DNA of 64,000 nt from Nothopassalora personata (taxonomy: Eukaryota > Ascomycota > Dothideomycetes > Mycosphaerellales > Mycosphaerellaceae): assembly GCA_033816765.1 (NCBI GenBank), contig CM066289.1, positions 1,736,001 to 1,800,000 of the forward strand, in the 5' to 3' direction. The translations under genes were made by a program, and so were the position numbers. A model generated the notes under the pieces. That model saw only the letters and a program-made list of their open reading frames with translations, was not told the DNA's origin and ran no database searches. Positions 22,467 through 34,163 of the stretch are shown here, one piece after another. Positions within the stretch are counted from its first letter, which is position 1. The number at the start of each line of letters is the position of its first letter.

Positions 22467-23417
22467 CGGGTCCCGTAGACGGCGGTTCTTCTTCCATCGA
22501 TTCATCTGGCCCCCATCTGTCGCGCGCGATGGGGCGTAGATGGTTGCCGCCGAGATTGGCCCATCAGCTGCACAGACGGGCGTGCCGGCGACCAAGTGGA
22601 AGAGATGGTGTCGCCTCATGGAGTACTAGATCGGCGGACACGATGCGCATCACAACACAGCAGCGGTCACTAATAGCAACACAGAGCGCGTACGAACGCA
22701 CGGCGTGTGGTGAGGTCAGCCCGGCCAAGCAAGGACAGCGGCACTGCAATCTGCGGCAGGACTACTGGGGCAAAGAACTGGTGGTCTCAGTGTCCGTTCC
22801 GATAGTGGCATCCGATAGTGGCCTTCGGCGAGTGAGGGCTCTGCTGCTGCACTGGTAACGCGGGAAACGCTCGTTCCCTTGGCGTGTGTAGTGGGATCTG
22901 ACGGAGTGGCAGCACAAGTTGCACAACACAGTGCCCGAGCTAAGGATGTGCAAGCGGAAGCACAGGTAAAGCATGCGAATGCGTGCAGCACCCCACCAGT
23001 GACCAAAGAAAGACGACCGGGAAGAGAGGGGCGTCCAGCGTCCCCAGCGTCTGTGCCCTGCTACATGCAGGAAACCAGACCCTAACCAGCAGCAGGCCAG
23101 CTCCAATTCGACGCTCGCGGGCAGCTTCACGCGCCTCCATTTCTTCTCGGTGATCTCATGAGGTATGGAGCTCTGCACACATTTCTGTGCTAATAAAACA
23201 TAGCCCAGCATCCACCGGACCCTAAGCGCTCGCATGACTACCGAGGAAACCATGGCTAAGACTTATATTCCTCCTACCTCTACCTCCGTCTTCTGATTGT
23301 TTCCCCTTATACTTTCACATCGCCAGATGTCCGTCGGTGACTCTGGTCGTCTCGCCACCATTCACTGTCGTTTAAGGGTAGCAGCATGGTTTCCTGGCTT
23401 TGCATCGCCGTCTTTGC

Positions 23418-24999
23418 ATGGTATGGTATATCATCTTCAAGCACTCCTCGACTGCCCTTCCGTCCTCTTCGGGGAACGGGTAACGAAAACTTTATATTCA
23501 CGATGCACGTGAGGCTCATACATCGAACAGGTTGTTTCGTTACGTCCGCTTGATCGTCAACTGCATTTCACATTGGACCTTCCGACCGATTCCTATACCA
23601 GAGAACCCAACATATACTTCCCAGGATGTCACCATCATCCTGCCGACCATTGCCACCGGTGGTGATGAACTCGAAACGACCCTACGGACGTGCCTCTCAG
23701 CCGAGCCGTATGAGCTGATCCTTGTGACGATCGATCACAACGTCGAACACCTCACTAAGACGGCGAACGGGATAAATGCCAAAAAGATTCGCGTTTTGAG
23801 CATACGGGAAGCGAACAAACGCAGACAGATGTGCCGAGCGATACCGGAGGTCTCAACCCGGATCACTATCTTCGTTGACGATGATGTCATGTGGCCACCC
23901 AAGGTGTTGCAGTGGATGCTGGCACCCTTTGAGGATCCAAAGATGGGTGGCGTGGGGACTTCGCAGAGGTTGAGACGTTCGCAGAACATGAGCGTCTGGA
24001 GCTTTTTGGGAGCGGCATATCTCGAGCGGCGAAATTTCGACTGCTCCGCTTGCCTCCACATCGATGGCGGCTTGCCATGCCTCTCCGGCCGGACCGTCGC
24101 TTATCGAAGCGCCATTCTCCAGGACGATGCGTTCACTCACGGCTTTACGCACGAAGAATGGCGCACGTGCCAACTCAACGCGGACGATGACAACTTCATT
24201 ACGAGATGGATGTACAGCCACGATTGGAAGATTGCTATGCAGTACCACAAGGAGGCGGAAGTGCAGACGACGCTTGAGGATGGCCCCAAGTATCTCAGCC
24301 AGTGTCTCCGCTGGGTTCGCAGCAATTGGCGTAGCAACCTCACGAGCATGTTTGTGGAACGCCACTACTGGAGGTCTGTGCACTGCGCTATATCGGGCTT
24401 GTAGCCTCATACTGACATTCGCCTCAGCACTCAACCATGGAGCACGTACTCCGTCCTCCAAACGACTATCACGGCCTGGGCATTGCCTTATGATCTCTTA
24501 ATATTCTTGTCCTGCTACCAAGCATCATATAACTGGCCCGAAAATCTGCGAACTGCATTGTTCGTGTTCCTGTTCTCATGGACATTTTTGTTCAGCAAGA
24601 CTGTCAAACTGTGGGGTCACTTTTCCCGATACCCTGCAGACGTGGTCTTCATACCCGTTTACATATGCTTTGGCTACTTCCATGGCCTCATCAAGTTATG
24701 GGGACTATTCACACTAAGTGAGGTGAGCTAATGGCATAAGCTTGACAATGACGAATTTTATTCACTGACCGCCTTTTCAGACAACATGGGGAAGTAGGGA
24801 TGGCGCCGATACCGACAACCGCGTGCGTATGATTCGGCTGCCACAGTACGGCTCGACGATACCCGATGGTCGGAAGTCGGAGACTTTCGACTTTGCCAAC
24901 AACGAGGTGTCCAACGAAGAGACACTGCCCGCTTACGACACCCACCGCAAGCATACCAACATACACTGCATGACCATGACCACACCTTATCACGATTGA
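23418..24999 (+). CDS. type 2 glycosyltransferase, hyphal-growth GT2/Cps1-like
   Basis: Membrane GT2 related to the fungal enzymes needed for hyphal extension on solid surfaces. Exons: 23418-23479, 23531-24373, 24428-24722, 24781-24999, giving 472 aa. Motifs: ENPTYTSQDVTIILPT, the DxD-like VDDDVMWPP, NADDDNFITRWMYSHDWK, TTLEDGPKYL and the acceptor motif QCLRWVRSNWRSNLTS. Membrane spans follow (for example NLRTALFVFLFSWTFLF), with a polar tail starting TTWGSRDGADT. The N-terminus is odd. An ATG at 23386 opens a hydrophobic segment (MVSWLCIAVFAW) that should continue into WYIIFKHSS, but a 5-bp tandem TGGTA at 23419-23428 puts the two in different frames. As the sequence stands, translation must begin at 23418 and lacks most of the first membrane span. 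Confidence 0.8.
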
Positions 25000-26766
25000 C
25001 GAAACTTATGTTTGCACACGATACCCAGACATCGTCTTCATTTCTTGCATCAGCACTGCGCATAGAGGTAGACGGGTGCGCGAGACACCATCTGCCACCA
25101 GGACAGGCATCACCTGCCCGTTGGAGACGCTGTGCTGGCCCCGAAAAAAGTTTTTTGGTGCCACTTCATCAGCAGATGATTTCGTTTGGCGAGGCGTAAC
25201 GGCTTAAAAAATTGGGGCCACGCGGCCGGCACAGTGGTTTGGATATTGGCCGTCCTAAGAATGTAACGGAGATTTTGCAAGCCACGTTTGGGCGGTTGGC
25301 TTTGGAAGGCTTTCACGCAATTGATACGTTGGAGCGTTTGCACAGAGATCTCATGGCATAGCGACATCTCGATCAGGCAGGCCCATGGATTTTGGTTGGC
25401 CTCGATGCGAACATTGGTGCCATTTTGATGTGGCTCGGTTGCACTCGCGTACCTGCAGCGAGAAGCAGGTATCCCTGTACCGAGGCAGGCCTGTTGGGTC
25501 GCTGCTGTGCGCTCACTCTTGTCGATACTGTAGCACAATTGCATCGAGATAGACAACGTGTCTTTCCAGAAGCTCCGTCGCTACACATTTACCTTCGCTA
25601 ACAAGGAGGGGCCATAGCTCTCCTCGCGCTCCTCCATTCGCGGTTCTGCAATGCGCTAACGTGCTGACCGCAAGCGAATCTGAACACTCACACGTTTTTT
25701 TCGCGCCTGCTTCTGGTGCAGGCGAGTGTGACTGTGTGCGATGATGCATAATAACGCCTGCCAGCCACCTGATTATGCACAGGGCATGCTGCTCGTGCAG
25801 GCGAGAGAGAGGGGGTGGACAGTGGACCGACGATCATGAGGTCGATCCTGTCGAACTACAGTACAGTACAACGTTCGCGCAGGGCTCCCACTTGCAGGGA
25901 TCAAGGTTTGCGCGAAAAAGAATGCGCGCGGTCGCGTCCTCGTCATCCTGGTCAACAATGCGTCTTTTCTCGGCCCGCGCTAATTACGTATATGCAAAGG
26001 TGCTGTAGTCAGTGGTGGATCACGAGATATCTATCGCTGCTCAGAGGGCGCGGTCGACAACCAGTTCCAGGTGTATACCTCGATTTGGCCTGGTGGGCAG
26101 CGGCCGCAGAGTCATGGGCTGATGTTCGTCTAAGTGCAGCCGACCAGGATGCTACTAGCACTTTGCCGTGTGCGTGGCACGATGTTATGCAGGCAGCAGC
26201 TGTCATGATGTCTCCCAAGCACAGCATTTCGGATGAAGCTCGTGCGGCCATTGCGAGCATGTGAGATCCCATCATGAGACCCCACATGCTCGTCTGGGAG
26301 AAGAGCTCCAGATAGGCTTTTGATGGTGGCAGAACATCGGCCGCGCTCGATGGTGGCTCGGCGAAAAGTCTTGGGAGTTTGTGGTTGTCAAAGATCCTGC
26401 GCAAACCTTCCGACGCCAAGCTCGGTTCATGCGCTGCTTTTTTTTTTACTCTACAGGCGACGATCTGCTGGAAAGTCTCCTCACACCACTTTCACATGCA
26501 GCCGTATCCGAACACGAGCTCGCGCCCCCCCGTAACGACTCTGCTCACAAGATGCTGCACGAAAGATCTCGGACCCCGGCGGACGAATCTCCTGCACCTC
26601 TAGACGTGACGCGTTCAGCGCAACAGTATAGGGTATTGTGCTAATGTTCGATCTGAACTTGCGGCGCAGCAAGCTTTCATCCCTTCAGCAGGTGACAGAT
26701 CACGTCCTGCATACAGGGTCGAACCCTAGCGCGTAGTGAGACGATTTCGATTTGCTAGCGCGACTG
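25000..26766. other. intergenic, no supported gene
   Basis: Contains overlapping open frames on both strands, for example a minus-strand frame 26419-26009 without an ATG, but none with a recognisable domain. A nine-T run lies near 26440. Nothing else supportable. Confidence 0.45.
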
Positions 26767-27848
26767 TCACTGATCCTCCGACTCAAACTTCTGCTCCAAC
26801 TCCTTGAGACCCTGGAACGTCTTCTCCCACTTGGCCCATTCCTTCTCACCATCCTGGAAACCTCCGGCGAGAGGTAGACGGTTGCCCTTGGGATCGCCCA
26901 TGCCCCAGACCCTGCCAATAGCCTCCTTCATGCCAACTGGGCCCCAGGCAGCAATGAGCTTCTCTCCTTCACATATCCTGAACTGAAGCTCTCGCATCTG
27001 GTCGATATCCTGCTTGGTTGTGCCCTTTGCTGAGCTGTCGTTGAACAGACGGAAAAGTCTCACGACCACTCTCGGGAAGCAGCCGGAGAGACCGTCGATA
27101 GCGGCGACACCACCGATTGTCAACACTGGAAGCAAGTTTTGGCCAAGACCAGTGAATGTGTAGAAGTGCTCGTGGTCGATGTTGGGAGACGATGCTATCA
27201 ATGTCTGGTCATCAATGATACCGTGCGAGAGCTTTGTGCCAACAATGTTCGGGTGTGCTGCCAGCTTCTCGAATGTGGATGGTGCAATGTAAAGGCCGTT
27301 TGTCACGCCAGGGTAGTGGTAGCTGCTGCTTGTTAGTTGTGCACGACACGCTGATATCGCGGTGCTTACATCAGGATAGGTATTGGTGACCGATCTGCAA
27401 CAACCTCAAACCACTTCTGGAGACCCGCTTGGCCTGTCGCTGGAGCAAAGTATGCCGGACCAAGCACCATGGCATACTCAGCACCTGCTGCTTGGCTGTC
27501 CTTGATGATCTCAATAGTATCATCAATGTTTTGTGTTGCTGTGCCGGCAATGATCGGCCTGTCCTTGAAGCCAGCATCATCTAACGTCTTCCTTTGACTT
27601 TTGATCAACTCATGTCGCTCAGAGTTGCGGACCCAGATCGCCTCGCCTGTGCTTCCCAGAATGACCAAACCCTTGATGCCGCCTCTTGCAAGGAAGAGCG
27701 AGTGCTCGCTTTGTGTCTCGAGGTCGAGTGGAGGTGATACCGGGTCGTAGTTCGAGCTGCCTTCCTTCGCGAAGAAAGTTGGAACTGGGCAGTAGATGCC
27801 TTTTGGTGGAGGCGATGCCTGCGCTCCTCTGCTGCCGTTGGCGACCAT
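26767..27848 (-). CDS. DHDPS/HOGA-family aldolase
   Basis: Class I (Schiff-base) aldolase of the dihydrodipicolinate synthase superfamily, 344 aa, exons 27848-27370 and 27322-26767. The 47-bp intron runs from GTAAGC to a repeated CAG acceptor; the third CAG keeps frame (ILI|YHYPGVTNG). Seen: the GSTGEA loop (LVILGSTGEAIWV), a Tyr in EYAMVLGPAYF, and the Schiff-base Lys in IVGTKLSHG (about residue 190). Fungal members cleave 4-hydroxy-2-oxoglutarate or 3-deoxy-2-keto sugar acids, such as the last steps of galacturonate catabolism. Fungi make lysine by the aminoadipate route, so lysine synthesis is unlikely. The substrate is undetermined; a link to the rhamnose genes 11 kb away is only speculative. 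Confidence 0.85.
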
Positions 27849-28038
27849 CGTGTATATGAGTGCTGACTTGAGGGAAAATCTGGACCCTCTCTATTGACGA
27901 CAATGGTTTGACGGATGATGATATCTCACAGGTGAAGAAGTCCAAAGACGTGAAGAACTACTTCCTACTTTCACGCCTCAAGAACAATCACGCAGAGGCC
28001 GACAGTCGGGCATTGTGACCCCCACAGCAGCCCCAACG

Positions 28039-28641
28039 ATGAGTGAGCTGTTCCTCCACAATCTTCCCCACCCGTTTGAAGCGTGGAAACCCCCGGGACA
28101 TCTCCCACCGAGCTCACTTCTCTGCCGACACTCCACAAGCCGGAAGGTACACCGACGGGACGGAAAGATCGCGGACTCATTGAACAATATATCCTCCCAC
28201 ACTTTCCATCATCACAAGCTCAATCAGCACATCCATCTCACCATGCGACCTTGCGGACCCCGCGGGTCGGCGAAGAGCTCAGCAATACGGACGCATTCAC
28301 CCCGGGCTCGCACCTTTACCTTGCAGAGCTCTGCGTTCTGCAAATATATCGAGGCGAGCGGTGGGACACCGTTGACGCGAAACTACCGCATGGCGGATCA
28401 GCACATGCTCGAGCTCGGGCTCTTCCGGATGACATGGGATGACATTGGACGACTAGGGATGGCGAGCGACCACGACCTGAACGCGGGAGGATGCATGTCT
28501 TTGCGTCAGGGTGGTCTGGACGCGGATCTTACATATGCAGGCAATCTTCCTCTTGACTCCCGGTTTTGGCATGTGCTTGATGCAGTGACAGGACGCATGT
28601 TCGGGATGTCGGGTGGAGGGAATGTGGGATTGATGAGCTAA
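28039..28641 (+). CDS. hypothetical protein, uncertain
   Basis: A 200-aa open frame beginning MSELFLHNLPHPFEAW. Its C-terminal part (ADQHMLELGLFRMTWDDIG, then DSRFWHVLDAVTGRMFGM) looks protein-like. In the middle a second frame (about 28083-28442) is equally open and reads more naturally (LIEQYILPHFPSSQAQ, LYLAELCVLQIYRGERWD). This suggests either chance overlap or a gene with small indels. It lies divergently from the aldolase gene. No domain recognised. Confidence 0.3.
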   Translation: MSELFLHNLPHPFEAWKPPGHLPPSSLLCRHSTSRKVHRRDGKIADSLNNISSHTFHHHKLNQHIHLTMRPCGPRGSAKSSAIRTHSPRARTFTLQSSAFCKYIEASGGTPLTRNYRMADQHMLELGLFRMTWDDIGRLGMASDHDLNAGGCMSLRQGGLDADLTYAGNLPLDSRFWHVLDAVTGRMFGMSGGGNVGLMS

Positions 28642-28887
28642 AGGCTCGCTGCACTTGTTAGCGCTGCAGTCGTGATGCTGCCTTTCGTGAGTCGCAGGAC
28701 GACTGTCTGTTCGAAACTGACAGACGGTCGCCGTGGTATGGGTGAAGGTACAGTACGTACATCCCAGATCGGAAGGTATGACGCGTGGGGCAGAACTTGG
28801 CAGGCATGTGATGAGCGCGGTCGCTTGAGAAGTCACTACTAAAGACTAGATACATGCGTGGGAAACCGAGCAGAAGCACAAGTGTGC

Positions 28888-30625
28888 CTATCGGCTAGGT
28901 GCAAAGAATCGACACAGCTGCTCCTCTAACCACTCGCGCTCACCCTTGTAGCACCCGCCATTGCCAAACCTGTCTGCGTACTCCTTGAGCATGAAGCCGT
29001 TGCGCGGCAGGATATCAATCAGCACATTCGCCACAAACCTTCGCACCCGCGGATAGGCCTCGAAAGAGTCGAAGAAATGACGATAGATGTGCGATTTCGC
29101 TGTGTAGGCAGAGTCGAAATGACCTCCCGACGCCTCGCGCAGGTACCGAGCATAGTCGTTGCGATATCTCATAAAGTCATCTGGCTTCAAATCGTCAGAA
29201 ACATTAGTGCGCTTCGGAAAATCGTAATCCCAAGCCCAGTCCAGTGCCAGCCAATGCGGCACGCAACTCCAGCCTATTTGTCTCGGGATGGCTTCAAGGT
29301 AGTCCCAGTCGATGGACCCTGTGACGATGCCATCCTCGTTGGTGAGGATGTTCTGAGGGTTGAAGTCCGACTGCATTAGAACAAACTCTTGTTCTCCTGG
29401 CGGTGACTTTGTACTTTTCTCAAAAGCATCAATCATCATCTCCCAGAGAACGTAGACGCCCCTCTTGCTGGCTTGCTTCATGTGCTGAGGGTATCCGTCG
29501 GCTTGGAAGCGCTTCTCTTTGCCCGACGCGAGCATTTCTGCCACAGAGGACTGGACCGGAAGACTGTTGAATCTGCGATGGGTCATGAAGATATTGGACC
29601 CATCCAGTCGCCATCCGTTGCCTATCTGCGGAGTTGTGGCGGCTTCATCTGACCACTCAAACCACAGAGTGCCGAACTTGTCGAAACGAACGTCCTTCAG
29701 ACCACACACCATCTGTGCAAGGCTGCGGAGGAAGTTTTTGACGCTTGTTCTCGATGACGCATTTCGGGTTGCAGCTGCCCTTCCAGATCTTATCGGCAGT
29801 CTCGCCTCTGACGAAACTCATGAGCGTATATGGCGCTCCGATATCATTGTCTAGGGTCATGTCATAGGAGTACAGCACCGGAGTTGGTAAGTTTGTGTTG
29901 CTCTCGAGGAACTTGAGGCCGAGTGCAGCTGCTCGCAGGTCATCCTGATCGATCTCCGTCCATCGCTTTGACCAGCCACAGGCCGGCACGCGAACGCAGA
30001 CTCTCATGCCCTCTGACTCGAGAATGTAGGCACTGTTGAATGCACCGTGTAGCCTTGCGACATACTGGAAGGTATGCTGTTCAAAGCCATTCTTGATGTC
30101 TTTTTGAAGAGTCTCCATCAGCGCCATTAACTTGTGATTGGGGATGGTGCTGGTCGGTCCCCAGTAAGACCAGTCGTGCTTCTTGGGCTTCAGCGCGAGT
30201 ACGTTGGATCGGATGCAACGACCCCAGTCATCTTCCTCGGCATGCACAGGTGCAGCAGCAACCTCTTCGCGCTCAGAGTCGTCGCCAGCAACGCTGTCAG
30301 AACCTCGTGTGCTTGCCCAGGCCGAGAAGATGGGCGCCGCGAATTGCGTGTCGAGAGACTCCAGCGCGGTCTGGTGCACGCTCGCCCGTCGCCTCTTCTC
30401 GGTCTTGGAAAAGCCCTTCAGGAAGTCCACGAAAGAGGTCAAGATTTGACGACCGCCGCCGTGAGGTTTGCTCGCGCCCTGACTTGCACTCTCGCCTTTG
30501 GTGGAACCGGCAGTCTTATGCTTCTCCTCGTCTTTTGCCATGTCGAACTCCGTGTCGTGGATGGTCAAGATAAGGCGAGAAGAGTCGATACTGTAAGCTG
30601 GCTTGGTACGTGTTGGGGTGTCCAT
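28888..30625 (-). CDS. aminoglycoside-phosphotransferase-like (APH/ChoK fold) protein, frameshifted
   Basis: Fungal APH-family kinase-like protein with a long Ser/Lys-rich N-terminal region, then VARLHGAFNSAYILE (nucleotide-loop region) and APYTLMSFVRGE. The catalytic loop is FVLMQSDFNPQNILTNEDG, with an HxD-like position (SDFNPQN), then metal-binding GSIDWDY. The two halves are in different frames. Frame one is open from 30625 past IENKRQ; frame two resumes as FLRSLAQMVCG. The switch falls at a five-T run (29735-29739, plus strand), and removal of one base would make a single 578-aa frame. No intron signals are present there. His of the usual HxD is replaced by Ser in SDFNPQN. Substrate unknown. 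Confidence 0.7.
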
Positions 30626-31678
30626 TGTGGCTAACAGTTCTTGCTTATGAGTGCGAAGGAGCGAGAATATTTGAGCTCCGGGCAAGGCGCGCGGTGTGTA
30701 CGCCAGCGTTCAGACCTGAGAGTGAGAGTCTGTTGCGGAAAGTGAAGGGAGTGAGTAGTGTAGTGCTAGGTATTTGAAATGATCGGTGAAGCCAGAAGGT
30801 TGTGCGCAGACTCCGTTTGCAACAAGCCGATCTATCGGTAATGAATGCTTCGCAGCAAGCAGTAATCACTTGTACGGCCTACTTCCAGCACGTCAAGTGT
30901 TCGCACAGTATTCACCGCGGGTGATGATGTGCTTGCTGGAAGTCTGCGCATGGCTGGTGCCGCTTGCAAAGATGCTACTCAGACAGCCCACTGCCCGCGA
31001 CACCGCAGGCACTTCAGCAATTAGATCAATGACAGCTGCAAACAGCATTTCACCCACCTACGACCACTACTGTAACTACTGTAAGCTCAGTGCCAACCAC
31101 CGAATCTAGTGCCTGCTCACGAAGTTGTGCTATCCAAGGATCATAGCAATGTCCACGCCGCCATACTACCCATATATATAGCTCGGGGGGGAAGGCGTTC
31201 GCATGGCTGATCTGGTCCGCAGGGCGCGAGTCTGTGGTAAGATGTTCGTGTGCGATGGCAGACAAGGCCTGGTAAGGAGTTCGAGACAAGGGTTTCCGAC
31301 TGATTCCGCAGGCAATGCATCTGTATAGCTGATGCGTAGCGAGTTGAGATGCTGCCTCTTGCTCATATCGTTCACGGGGGGCCCCTTGTATTTAAGTATG
31401 GATCGCCTCTTGCCTAACTATTGGCATCGCATGACGGTACCTCCCACAGAAGCTCCTGCCCCAGATTATGCAACAGAAGACCGCAACCCATCTCATCACA
31501 ATGTCACCGACTTGCCAAGGCCGAAGCCGGCAGACGGCAGGCGGCAGGAAAAGTGGGTATATACCACATGTATGTCGTACCCCGGCATTTCTTTGTATTT
31601 TTTCCCTTCCTACCTTGCATTCCTCTGAGACACTTTGTCTGCTCTTCTGGACAACAGAATTGTATGCCTTGAGAGCGC
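30626..31678. other. divergent intergenic region
   Basis: About 1 kb between the divergent starts of the APH-like gene and the MFS transporter gene. No supportable ORF or RNA gene; presumably two promoters. Confidence 0.5.
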
Positions 31679-33229
31679 ATGAGCGCAGAACACAAAGGCA
31701 GCACGCCAGGACTACACACATCCGACGGTAAGGAATCGTTGAAGAGCACTTCGGCTTCCGCGACTACACCACCAGCCGTGGATCCAGGATGCATTCCTAT
31801 CCAAACACCGGCATCTACGTCCCTGGACTCGTCCTCGGATGAGCGGGTGCAGAATGGCGAGGAAAGCCACTGTAATGGAAAGGGTGTCGTGAACCACCGG
31901 CCATCTTTTTCCAGCAAGGATGAAGCTCAAGAAAATCAGATAGCCTTGACCGCCACGAGATCTACTCAAGCGCCAGGTGGTCACGAGTATCCCGAAGGCG
32001 GCTTGCGAGCTTGGCTTGTGGTCGTGGGCTCCTTCTGCGGTCTTTTGGCCGCGCTGGGCATCATGAATACCATTGGAATCTATCAAGCGTACCTAGCGGA
32101 ACATCAACTCGCCACCTACAGCGAGAGCACGATCGGCTGGATCATCAGTGTATACGTCTTCCTCTCCTTCGGCGCAGGATTGCTGATCGGTCCAGTGTTC
32201 GACAAGTATGGACCAAAGTTCCTGGTCCTCGTAGGTAGTATCCTCGTAATGCTTTGTGCTATGCTGTTGGGCGTATGCACTGAGTACTGGCACTTTATGG
32301 TCGTCTTCGGAATCCTGGGCGGAACAGGTACTGCGCTCGTCTTCACGCCAGCCATCGCCTCGATCGGACACTTCTTCCATGTGAAGCGTGGTAATGCAAC
32401 TGGTCTCGCTGCGACAGGAGGAGCGATTGGAGGTGTCGTCTTTCCCCTACTGCTGCAGGACTTGTTCCCAAAAGTCGGATGGGGATGGGCGACGCGCATC
32501 CAAGGATTTGTATTCCTTGGGCTATTGCTGGCGTGCAATCTGCTCATCAGGTCCCGCCTGCCACCCAAGGACAATGCTTCAATTCTGCCGGACTTCCGCA
32601 TCTTTCGCAATGTGGACTTTGCACTGGTCACGATCGGAACATACTTCATGGAGTGGGGTTTGTTCGCACCAATCTCGTACGTGACGGCCTACTCGCTGAG
32701 CTCCGGTGCGATGAGTTCGACCTTCGCCTACCAAATCATCGCCATTTTCAACGCAGGTTCCGCCTTTGGACGATGGATTCCTGGTCTGCTAGCAGACGAG
32801 ATCGGCCGCTTCAATGCCATGCTGGCTGCCCTACTCCTTTGTATGGTCTCCTCGCTGGCACTGTGGCTACCCGCAACAATTATATCCGCTGCTCCCGACC
32901 ATGACCAGAACAATGTCATCTTCGGCTTGACGATCACGTTTTGTGTTCTGTTCGGATTTGGGTCCGGGTCGAACATCAGCTTGACGCCGGTCTGCGTTGG
33001 TATGCTGTGTAAGACGGAGGAGTACGGGCGATATTATTCAACGTGCTACTGCATTGTGGCCGTAGGAACCTTGACTGGTATCCCAATCGCTGGTGCGCTG
33101 ATTGAGGCATGTGGTGGTGCGTATTGGGGTGTGGCCCTGTTCACAGGACTATGCTACATGATTGCTCTGGCGGCTTTCATGGCCGTGAGAGTGATGGAGG
33201 CTGGGTGGAAGTGGAATGCAAAGTTCTAG
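31679..33229 (+). CDS. MFS transporter, monocarboxylate-porter (MCT) type
   Basis: Intronless 516-aa transporter with a roughly 105-residue Ser/Thr-rich cytosolic N-terminus. It is followed by the fungal MCT signature [19 protein letters not shown] at the first membrane span. Other family features: [32 protein letters not shown] (the loop 2-3 motif), and [19 protein letters not shown]. About twelve hydrophobic segments are seen, ending [15 protein letters not shown]. Fungal members carry monocarboxylates, riboflavin or other small organics at the plasma membrane; the substrate is not predictable here. The frame is intact, unlike several neighbours. Confidence 0.88.
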   Translation: MSAEHKGSTPGLHTSDGKESLKSTSASATTPPAVDPGCIPIQTPASTSLDSSSDERVQNGEESHCNGKGVVNHRPSFSSKDEAQENQIALTATRSTQAPGGHEYPEGGLRAWLVVVGSFCGLLAALGIMNTIGIYQAYLAEHQLATYSESTIGWIISVYVFLSFGAGLLIGPVFDKYGPKFLVLVGSILVMLCAMLLGVCTEYWHFMVVFGILGGTGTALVFTPAIASIGHFFHVKRGNATGLAATGGAIGGVVFPLLLQDLFPKVGWGWATRIQGFVFLGLLLACNLLIRSRLPPKDNASILPDFRIFRNVDFALVTIGTYFMEWGLFAPISYVTAYSLSSGAMSSTFAYQIIAIFNAGSAFGRWIPGLLADEIGRFNAMLAALLLCMVSSLALWLPATIISAAPDHDQNNVIFGLTITFCVLFGFGSGSNISLTPVCVGMLCKTEEYGRYYSTCYCIVAVGTLTGIPIAGALIEACGGAYWGVALFTGLCYMIALAAFMAVRVMEAGWKWNAKF

Positions 33230-33493
33230 ACAGAACAAGACGAGGCTTGACGTAGCATAGAATGTTGTGGAAAGATGGTGATGAAGGTGAGAGATAATGG
33301 TTCATCATTCTGCGGTTGCTTTTGCTGCTAAGACGTTCGTTATAGTTCTGCTTCCCGAAAACACAATCTACCATGCACTTGCATGTCGTGCATTAGCGAC
33401 GTCAATTCCCAGACTGCTTCTCTCCAACCACTGCTGCGCTGCTCTAAGGCATCAAGTCGCTCATATTGCATCGCTGGTGTCTCAAGCCTCGCT

Positions 33494-33793
33494 CTATTCA
33501 CGTCGGAACATACGAGCGACGTTGGCAAGATCGCTCAAGCTGAAACCCTTGAATTGCGGCCGACTGGTGATACTGCTTGCTACTTGAGCTGCATCTTTCA
33601 ATACAGCGTTGATGTGTTGCTTTTCGTCATCGAAACGGGCACCGTCGAGCACATCAATCGAAGTGGCGAGGGTCTGGTCGAACGTGAGATGTAGGGTACC
33701 GTTCCAATGGACGTTGCAACACGCAAGCATGAGGCGAGAGCTTGCGCCACGAAACGAAAACTTTCTCGGCGAGTTTACTTCCGATACATTCAC
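33494..33793 (-). pseudogene. C-terminal fragment of a 2EXR-type protein
   Basis: Open frame of about 99 codons with no ATG at its start (GTG). Its tail (DAAQVAS, then FKGFSLSDLANVARMFRRE and stop) aligns with the tail of the minus-strand gene just upstream (DAEQVARDIV, FGGFRVNHINKIARPFRYE). No matching N-terminal domain is found between 33800 and 34160. It is most likely a truncated tandem copy. Confidence 0.45.
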
Positions 33794-34163
33794 TGAAGCT
33801 GCAACAGCACGTGCACGAGAATACTACCGCGGAGATTGAGTACGTACCGTTGATGACTTTGACAATCAAGCTGCATTGTGAGAGCGACACAAGATCGAAG
33901 ACAGGAGAAGAGAGGTCCGAGCAAATTCAGACACGAGTATGCCTCCCACTGATCACAATGCATGTGACGATGGATTCACAGGGTTGTTTCCAGTACAGTC
34001 TTTGCTTATGCTACTCCTGATCGGGCTAAGAGCGCATCTCCATACAGAATAGCAACGTACACAACGGCATACCCTGTTTCCTGTCCTTCCACCCTGATCC
34101 CTAGTCGTTGTCTCACTATCATGCCCAACGACCGGCTCCATTTCGTCAACCCTCGTCGCTCTA

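Larger units (their letters stand above)
19626..23385. other. gene-poor region
   Basis: About 3.7 kb with only short, incoherent open frames on both strands. I could not assemble any spliced protein with recognisable features. It includes a 55-57 bp tandem duplication (21058-21169) and a CCAGCCCG-type simple repeat (22428-22466). Composition is not AT-rich, so it is not an obvious RIP island. Confidence 0.45.

Noticed and set aside
26009..26419. Minus-strand frame containing MWGLMMGSHMLAMAARAS
   Set aside because: No ATG, overlapping frames on the other strand, and no family recognised; too weak to call.
26700..26750. tRNA-like T-arm word ggtcgaaccct
   Set aside because: The stem does not pair over five bases with a seven-base loop, and no D-arm, anticodon arm or acceptor stem could be placed around it.
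13492..30625. Secondary-metabolite gene cluster
   Set aside because: The SDR, amidohydrolase, transporter and aldolase genes are interspersed with housekeeping genes, and no polyketide, peptide or terpene synthase is present.
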